From assembly GCA_002482525.1 (NCBI GenBank), contig DLGC01000002.1:213560-277559 (forward strand): a stretch of DNA of 64,000 bases. The letters run 5' to 3'. The notes below the pieces were generated by a model. That model searched no databases and had not been told where the DNA came from. It saw only the letters and a list, made by a program, of their open reading frames with translations. Origin of the DNA: Propionibacteriaceae bacterium UBA7704. Lineage in GTDB: Bacteria; Actinomycetota; Actinomycetes; Propionibacteriales; Propionibacteriaceae. Position numbers and translations under genes: made by a program. Positions 58,695-64,000 of this stretch are shown here, in pieces (positions within the stretch are counted from its first letter, which is position 1; the number at the start of each line of letters is the position of its first letter).

Positions 58695-59054
58695 TCAGTC
58701 CCACTCCAGGCCACCACGACGCCACACATAGGCGTACGCGATGAACACCGTGATCATGAACGCCACCATCTCGATCAGCGCGAACAGACCGAGCTTGTTG
58801 AAAGCCACCGCCCACGGATAGAGAAAGATCGTCTCAATGTCGAAGATGATGAACAGCATCGCGACCAGGTAGTACTTCACCGGGAACCGGCCACCGCCAG
58901 TCGGCTGCGGGGTCGGATCGATGCCACATTCGTAGGACTCGTACTTGCGTTGGTTCCAGCGTCGCGGTCCGATCACGGCGCTCGCCGCGACCATGGCGGC
59001 CATCAGGGCACCGCCCAGCACCATGGTTACGACAATCGGTAGGTAAGGGCTCAT
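58695..59054 (-). CDS. nuoA: NADH-quinone oxidoreductase subunit A
   Basis: A 119-residue three-helix subunit. The loop KYESYECGIDPT has the conserved cysteine region that changes conformation during turnover, and FIIFDIETIFLYPWAVAF is the second helix. ATG 59054 has GAGG upstream; the reading to 59168 extends toward menJ and lacks support. First gene of the nuo run, 43 bases after menJ. Confidence 0.96.
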   Translation of the reverse strand: MSPYLPIVVTMVLGGALMAAMVAASAVIGPRRWNQRKYESYECGIDPTPQPTGGGRFPVKYYLVAMLFIIFDIETIFLYPWAVAFNKLGLFALIEMVAFMITVFIAYAYVWRRGGLEWD

Positions 59055-59097
59055 CAAGCCTCGCTTCCCTGGGTCAACGCCAACATCGGCATCTTGC

Positions 59098-60390
59098 TCA
59101 TGCTGAGGGTGCCACCTTTGTGAGGGTGGTGAGCACCATGTCCATCCAATCCCCACGACGCGTGTCATAAAGATGGGACAGCAACTTCATCGTGAATCGC
59201 ATCAAGGTCGGTCGAGGTAGACCGTACTTGGTGCACACGTGCATCACTTGTGGATGCTCGATCAATGACACGAATACCCGCCCCAGGCTGAAGTAGCCCC
59301 CCCACTCAGCTTTCAGCCTGATCGGGTATCCGCGCAAGGCCTGTTCCGCACTCGGCGTGCCGAAACCGCGGAAACGAGCGTCGGTGATCGCGTCGGCGGC
59401 CAGTTCTCCGGCCTCCATGGCGTAGGGAATGCCCTCGCCGTTGAACGGGGACACCATGCCGCCGGAGTCGCCGACCAGCAGCAGCCCCCGGGTGTAGGCG
59501 GGCTGGCGTCGGAAGCTCATCGGCAGCGCCGAGCCTTCGATCGGCCCCACTTGATTCTCGGGTCGGAACTCCCATTCCTGCGGAGTGGTCGCCAGCCAAT
59601 CGGTCAGCATCTTGCGGTGATTGAGGTTCGCCGAACCAGACCGGGAACGCACCGTCCCCAGGCCCACATTGACCGTGCCGTCGGCCAGCGGGAAGATCCA
59701 GCCGTAGCCGGGCATCAGCTTGGATTTGCCGGGCTCGCCATCCCACAGTTCGAGCCAGGACTCCATGTAGTCGTCATTGCTCTTCGGTGAGGTGAAGTAG
59801 GTGCGCACCGCCACGCCCATCGGACGATCGTTGCGCGGCAGGATGCCCATGGCCCGAGCCAGCGGCGAGGAGTTCCCGTCAGCGGCCACCACGACCGGGG
59901 CGGTGAAGCGGCGTCCGTCCTTGGTGACGACCCCGGTGATGCGATCGGTGCGCGGGTTCAGGATCGGTTCACTCACGGTGGTGTTCTCGAACAGTCGCGC
60001 CCCGGCAGCCACCGCGTGGTCGGCGAGGATCTTGTCGAAATCGGCGCGTGCCCGGGTCAATCCGTAGGGCGGGAACTCCGCCAAATCGGGCCACAGCAAT
60101 TCGAAGGGCTCGGTGCGGCCGCCGTAGATCCGCAGACCCTTGTTTCGCAGCCAGCCGGCTTCTGGGCTGATGTCGACGCCGAGTTTGATGAGTTGCTTGA
60201 CCGCGCGGGGGGTCAGCCCATCGCCGCACACCTTGGAGCGCGGGAAGCTGCTCTTCTCCAGCAGGACGACATCCAGGCCTCGCGCGGCAAGATGAGCTGC
60301 TGTCGTCGACCCGCCCGGACCTGCCCCAACGACGATCACGTCGGCCGAGACAGGGATCTGGGAGTCTCTCGAAGACACTCTCTCAGCCAT
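59098..60390 (-). CDS. menJ: Geranylgeranyl reductase family FAD protein, MenJ-like
   Basis: A 430-residue flavoprotein. VIVVGAGPGGSTTAAHLAAR is the Rossmann FAD site, SKVCGDGLTPRAVKQL is the family PxxYxWxFP-class neighbour, and LLLVGDSGGMVSPFNGEGI binds the flavin ribityl chain. In mycobacteria MenJ saturates one isoprene of menaquinone; the setting next to nuo and menF fits that. ATG 60390 follows AGGGG; GTG 60396 is less likely. Confidence 0.85.
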   Translation of the reverse strand: MAERVSSRDSQIPVSADVIVVGAGPGGSTTAAHLAARGLDVVLLEKSSFPRSKVCGDGLTPRAVKQLIKLGVDISPEAGWLRNKGLRIYGGRTEPFELLWPDLAEFPPYGLTRARADFDKILADHAVAAGARLFENTTVSEPILNPRTDRITGVVTKDGRRFTAPVVVAADGNSSPLARAMGILPRNDRPMGVAVRTYFTSPKSNDDYMESWLELWDGEPGKSKLMPGYGWIFPLADGTVNVGLGTVRSRSGSANLNHRKMLTDWLATTPQEWEFRPENQVGPIEGSALPMSFRRQPAYTRGLLLVGDSGGMVSPFNGEGIPYAMEAGELAADAITDARFRGFGTPSAEQALRGYPIRLKAEWGGYFSLGRVFVSLIEHPQVMHVCTKYGLPRPTLMRFTMKLLSHLYDTRRGDWMDMVLTTLTKVAPSA

Positions 60391-60519
60391 CAACACCCCT
60401 GTCGCTCACTAGGCACTCGGGACAGTTTAGGGAAGTTTGCATCCCACGGCATCCTCGATCCACCTGTGTCGGCCATCTCCGAGCGGTGTTCTTGGCGTTG
60501 TGGGGTTAACCTTGCCACC

Positions 60520-61767
60520 GTGATTCATCGCTACGAGGGTCCCCCGCTGCGGGCCCGCACCGTAGAACTCGACGTTCGGCCGAACTTGTTGGCCCACGTG
60601 AGCGGCGATGGCACAACGTGGTTGCGCCATGGTGACGGCATGGTCGGCTGGGGCGAGGTCGCCCGGTTCCGCGGCGAGATCGCCGCTGCCGAAGCCTGGT
60701 GGTCGACACTGGCCGAGGGCATCGATGCCGAAACCGAATTGGAGGGTCATCCGGGCTCCGGCCCGGTAGCGTTCGGCTCCTTTGTGTTCGATCCACGCAA
60801 CACCGCCCAGGAATCGGTGCTGATCGTTCCCCGCATCGTGCTGGGGCATCGCGCCGGTCGTTCCTGGATGACCCAGGTGGCCGCCGTTGATCAGCCTTGG
60901 CCGGAGCTACCCGAGCCCGGCGCTGCCCCACTCGCCCCCCGCGGGGCACGCGTGGACGCCATCAGCCTGGATCGCGGCAGTTGGTCCAACATCGTGGCAG
61001 ACGCGGTGTCGCGCATTCGTGCCGGCGAGGTGGAGAAGGTGGTGCTCGCCCGCAGTGAAGAGATTCACGCCGAGGACCAGCTGGATCCTCGCTATCTGGT
61101 GTCGGCTTTGAGCAGCACCTACGCCAGTTGTTGGACATTTCACGTCGCCGGCATGGTCGGTGCCTCGCCCGAGATGTTGGTGCGCTGTGAACGGGGGCTG
61201 GCCACCTCGCGGGTGCTGGCCGGAACCATCCGTGCCGAAGGCGACGAGCAGGCCGACCTGAAACTGGCTCAGGTGCTGTCGGGCTCCAGCAAGAATCTGA
61301 TCGAGCATGAACTCGCGGTGGCCTCGGTGGCCGAAGCACTGGCCCCGTTTTGTTCGGGCATGAATGTTCCCGTGGCGCCCTACGTGCTGGAATTGCCGAA
61401 TGTGCTGCATCTGGCGTCCGATGTGACCGCCGTGGCCCGCCCGGGGGTGACGGCGCTGAGGCTGGCTGCGGAGTTGCATCCCTCGGCGGCGGTGTGCGGC
61501 ACTCCCACCGAGGCGGCGCGGTCGATGATCGCGGCACTGGAGGGAATGGATCGTGGCCGCTACTCCGGACCGGTGGGTTGGGTCGACGCCGCCGGCGACG
61601 GCGAATTCGCGATCGCGTTGCGTTCGGGTTGGCTGCATCCCAACGACCCCCGCCGTATCAGCATCTACGCAGGGTGTGGCATCGTCGCAGAGTCCGAGCC
61701 GGCCGAGGAGTACGCCGAGACGGTGGCGAAGCTGCTGCCGATGCGCCAGGCGCTCGGCCTCGACTGA
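60520..61767 (+). CDS. menF: Isochorismate synthase
   Basis: A 415-residue enzyme that makes isochorismate from chorismate, the first step to menaquinone or a catecholate siderophore. Chorismate-enzyme motifs are EKVVLARSEE, GASPEMLVR, GTIRAEGDEQ, LHPSAAVCGTP and SGPVGWVDAAGDGEFAIALR. TAACCT (60507-60512) lies seven bases before the GTG start, so it is probably leaderless. It is divergent from menJ, which with the nuo genes favours the menaquinone role. Confidence 0.9.
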   Translation: MIHRYEGPPLRARTVELDVRPNLLAHVSGDGTTWLRHGDGMVGWGEVARFRGEIAAAEAWWSTLAEGIDAETELEGHPGSGPVAFGSFVFDPRNTAQESVLIVPRIVLGHRAGRSWMTQVAAVDQPWPELPEPGAAPLAPRGARVDAISLDRGSWSNIVADAVSRIRAGEVEKVVLARSEEIHAEDQLDPRYLVSALSSTYASCWTFHVAGMVGASPEMLVRCERGLATSRVLAGTIRAEGDEQADLKLAQVLSGSSKNLIEHELAVASVAEALAPFCSGMNVPVAPYVLELPNVLHLASDVTAVARPGVTALRLAAELHPSAAVCGTPTEAARSMIAALEGMDRGRYSGPVGWVDAAGDGEFAIALRSGWLHPNDPRRISIYAGCGIVAESEPAEEYAETVAKLLPMRQALGLD

Positions 61768-61771
61768 CGCG

Positions 61772-62143
61772 TCAGGCGCCGGCGACCAGGCAGAACGGGT
61801 GTCCGACCGGATCCAGGAAGATCCGATAGCTGTGGCCGTATTGGGCGGGGGCTTCGGTGGCGCCCAGAGCCAACACCCGGGCTGAGGCGTCCACCAGATC
61901 ATCGACGACGAAGTCCAGGTGAGCCTGTTGCGGCACCTCCTGGGTGGGCCAGGTGGGCGCACGATATCCGTCGACTTGTTGGAAGCCGATCGTGGTGCTG
62001 TGTCCGCTGTTCAACTGCACCCACTCCGGCTCGGTCTGGTCGGCGAGCGGCCAGCCGGTAATCGCAGAGTAGAAACTGGCCAAGGCACGAGCATCCGGGC
62101 AGTCGATGACGATGATCGGCCAGCGTCCAATGGCGGTAGACAT
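61772..62143 (-). CDS. VOC-family (glyoxalase fold) protein
   Basis: A 123-residue protein with two beta-alpha-beta-beta-beta units. The N-terminal DCPDARALASFYSAITGWPL and the C-terminal IFLDPVGHPFCLV are typical of the actinobacterial VOC group annotated as glyoxalase-like or bleomycin-resistance-like. Substrate unknown. TAGGCT (62150-62155) is six bases before ATG 62143, another leaderless pattern. It converges with menF. Confidence 0.8.
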   Translation of the reverse strand: MSTAIGRWPIIVIDCPDARALASFYSAITGWPLADQTEPEWVQLNSGHSTTIGFQQVDGYRAPTWPTQEVPQQAHLDFVVDDLVDASARVLALGATEAPAQYGHSYRIFLDPVGHPFCLVAGA

Positions 62144-62202
62144 GAACTCAGCCTACGGCGCGGCGCCGTTGCTGGCACCGATTCACTACTCTCGGCGTGG
62201 CC

Positions 62203-63213
62203 CTAGGTGGTCGCCGGGTCCTCGGCAGCTGGTGCGACCGCCAGCTCGGAGGTCGCCACCGGAACCGGCTTCACCCGGGCGGTGACAAGCCAGAACAGCA
62301 CGGCCACCAGCGCCACCGTTGCGATACCGATCAGCCCCATCGGGGCGGCGACCAAGGCGTTGGTGTTGACCAGCACCAGCAGGAATACTCCCGCGAAGCC
62401 GTTGATTCCGCCGTGAATCACCGCTGCGGCCAGCACCGAACCGGTGACTTGGCGGGCGCGCCACAGCAGGAAGGAGGCGGCAATGCACCATGCCATCATG
62501 AAGGCCACCCCGAGTACTCGGTAGGAGCCGTAGTTGAAGCCCATCAGGATCAGCGGTGCGTGCCACAGGCCCCACAGCACGCCGATGATCAGATTGGCCC
62601 ACACCGCGCCCAGCGGACGCAACTGGTCGGCGAGCCAGCCGCGCCAGCCGTACTCCTCGCCCAAGGCGAATAGGCCGTTGACCGTGAATCCGGCGATCAG
62701 CGCCCCGGCGAAAGCCAGCCCCAGCGTCCCGGCCAGGCCAGGGGTGCGCGCGGTCAGGGCGGCGACCTGGTCGGAGTCCATGGACGTGCCCGCCAGCGCG
62801 AGGGTATTGGCCACCAGATCGTCGGAATTGAATAGCAGGGTGCCTGCGCCGTTGATCCCGAGCGCATTTCCGGCCAGATAGCTGAACACCGTCATGCCAA
62901 GCAGCAGGGTCAACAGCACCGCCGGCGCCACAATCAGGATGCGCTTGAACGATGTCCAGAATCCCTTGCCGAAGGTTCGCCCCATCAGATAGCCCTTACC
63001 GGCGCGTTTCTCGATGATGAGCGCAGCCACCATCGGCGCGGGCATGTACAGCAGCGCCAAGATCGCGACGGCGATCGCGGCCATACCGGTGCCCTCGGTA
63101 CTCGAGAGGTTCCGGTCGCCGAGCAGGTACAGGCCTGCAGCGATGATGCTGACCCAGCCGAACGCGATGGCGTAGAACACCGCGATTCGGCCCCAGTGCG
63201 GACGTACCTTCAC
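62203..63213 (-). CDS. CPBP-family intramembrane glutamic protease-like protein
   Basis: About 336 residues with roughly eight membrane segments. The CPBP motifs are intact: ALGEEYGWRGWLADQL (EExxxR), GVLWGLWHAPLILMG and VIHGGING. Members include CAAX-type prenyl proteases and bacteriocin-immunity proteins, so the role is open. GTG 63213 has GAAAGAAG upstream; GTG 63237 is an alternative that adds eight residues. It follows the next gene by a short gap on the same strand. Confidence 0.8.
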   Translation of the reverse strand: MKVRPHWGRIAVFYAIAFGWVSIIAAGLYLLGDRNLSSTEGTGMAAIAVAILALLYMPAPMVAALIIEKRAGKGYLMGRTFGKGFWTSFKRILIVAPAVLLTLLLGMTVFSYLAGNALGINGAGTLLFNSDDLVANTLALAGTSMDSDQVAALTARTPGLAGTLGLAFAGALIAGFTVNGLFALGEEYGWRGWLADQLRPLGAVWANLIIGVLWGLWHAPLILMGFNYGSYRVLGVAFMMAWCIAASFLLWRARQVTGSVLAAAVIHGGINGFAGVFLLVLVNTNALVAAPMGLIGIATVALVAVLFWLVTARVKPVPVATSELAVAPAAEDPATT

Positions 63214-63246
63214 AGCGTCTTCTTTCACGGGCTCCACGGTAGTGCG

Positions 63247-64000
63247 CTATCGCTTCGGCGGCGGGATCTTGGTCTTCGCGCCGGGGGAACCTGCCTTCGA
63301 ACCCGCCTTGGCCGCAGCGAGCTCCCGCCGGGCAGCTTCCTGTTCGGCCTGCATGTCTTCCATGTTGATCGGGCTGCGCAGCAGCAGGAACACCACCACA
63401 GCGATCCCCGCCGACCAGTAGGCCGGCGCCCCCAGGATCAGCGGTGCGGTAATCAGGGCCACCATGTCGAATCCGCGCACCAAGTTGAAGATGAGCGTGG
63501 GCGGCAGCGCACCCGAGGCGGTGGCCATCATCGGCTGGCCGAAGTCCGGCTTCTTGGCCGTCACCCACCGCACAGCGCCGAACAGGCCTGCGGCCGCAGT
63601 GATCATGGCGGCACTCAAGCCGTCGGTCAGGGAGCGGTCGGCACCGGTACTGGCGATGCCGATGAAGGCCGGGGTGGCCGCCAGGGCCCACAGCACCGCC
63701 ATCGCGCCGGGCACGACCATGGCCGCACCGCGCAACTCGCCGGTCTTGAACGGCATCATGCGCGCCAGTCCGCCGGTACGGGTGAGCACCCGCAGGCTGC
63801 CCAGGAACGGCACCAGCGCCGCGGTCAACGCCAGGCCCGAAAGCAGCGGATTGAGCTGGCTCATCCGCAGCGCGTCAGCGGCATAGGGCACCAGCAGGCT
63901 CATCACCAATCCGATGAAGACCCCCGGCGCGCGGAGCAGGCGCTGAGCGTCCCGCCAGATCAGCGCGGTCAGACCCGTGCCGCGACCGAAAGTGGGCTTC
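63247..64000 (-). CDS. Integral membrane protein, 5' end outside the window
   Basis: The frame is open to the window edge (KPTFGRGTGLTALIWRDAQR is the first visible part), so the true start lies beyond 64000. About 250 residues are visible with five or six hydrophobic segments, including PLLSGLALTAALVPFLGSL and YWSAGIAVVVFLLL, and a basic Ala/Lys-rich C-terminal tail (AAAKAGSKAGSPGAKTK). The pattern resembles permease subunits of actinobacterial ABC-2-type exporters, but I cannot name the family with confidence. Confidence 0.65.
   Translation of the reverse strand, partial: KPTFGRGTGLTALIWRDAQRLLRAPGVFIGLVMSLLVPYAADALRMSQLNPLLSGLALTAALVPFLGSLRVLTRTGGLARMMPFKTGELRGAAMVVPGAMAVLWALAATPAFIGIASTGADRSLTDGLSAAMITAAAGLFGAVRWVTAKKPDFGQPMMATASGALPPTLIFNLVRGFDMVALITAPLILGAPAYWSAGIAVVVFLLLRSPINMEDMQAEQEAARRELAAAKAGSKAGSPGAKTKIPPPKR

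Overview
The window is a contiguous piece of a high-GC actinobacterial chromosome. RpoB and RpoC sequences, the order rpmG-hadA-hadB near tRNA-Trp-secE-nusG-rplK-rplA, menaquinone genes, an actinobacterial polyprenol-dependent mannosyltransferase type and many GTG/TTG starts all fit this. The combination of complex I, KorAB, a [FeFe] hydrogenase and fumarase suggests a facultative or fermentative member of the Propionibacteriales, perhaps Propionibacteriaceae; that placement is an inference. No insertion sequence, prophage or CRISPR array was seen.

Layout. 1-6.5 kb: the 5' end of rpsL with its own promoter, then a gene for a 1088-residue NAD(P)H-linked [FeFe] hydrogenase fusion, a three-gene NitT/TauT-type ABC transporter and rpiB, which starts directly after rpoC. 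6.5-20.5 kb: rpoC, rpoB, a peptide-signalling-like locus, rplL, rplJ with an L10 leader, a GNAT gene, rplA, rplK, nusG, secE and tRNA-Trp, nearly all on the minus strand. 20.6-28.7 kb: metG, an aspartate/aromatic aminotransferase, murB, hadB, hadA, a PH-domain membrane protein, rpmG, tRNA-Met, tRNA-Thr, an alkyltransferase-like gene, fumC and tRNA-Tyr. 28.9-43.7 kb: a repeat-bearing lipoprotein, yajQ, a fold-III PLP enzyme, exonuclease III, a 3-hydroxyisobutyryl-CoA hydrolase-like gene, a GT-C mannosyltransferase, korAB, an M13 peptidase, nhaA, an amidase and a polyprenyl diphosphate synthase. 43.7-61.8 kb: a complete 14-gene complex I operon (nuoA-N), flanked by menJ, menF and the prenyl synthase. 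61.8-64 kb: a VOC protein, a CPBP protease-like protein and a truncated membrane protein gene.

The most interesting locus lies between rplL and rpoB. A helix-turn-helix plus TPR-like regulator (14320-15570, minus) is divergent from a 54-residue ORF (15681-15845, plus) that encodes a basic start, a hydrophobic core and a polar tail ending GGQGNWPMLK. Their shared intergenic region holds a perfect inverted repeat CTTGAC-N6-GTCAAG placed at the -35 position of the peptide gene. A near-identical repeat (N7) overlaps a promoter that points at rpoB. This is the layout of the RRNPP regulator/pheromone pairs of Firmicutes (Rgg-SHP, PlcR-PapR), here in an actinobacterium and next to the RNA polymerase genes.

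The metabolic genes form a coherent set: KorAB reduces ferredoxin during 2-oxoglutarate oxidation, the hydrogenase could exchange electrons between NAD(P)H, ferredoxin and protons, and complex I passes electrons to the menaquinone pool that MenF, the prenyl synthase and MenJ help build.
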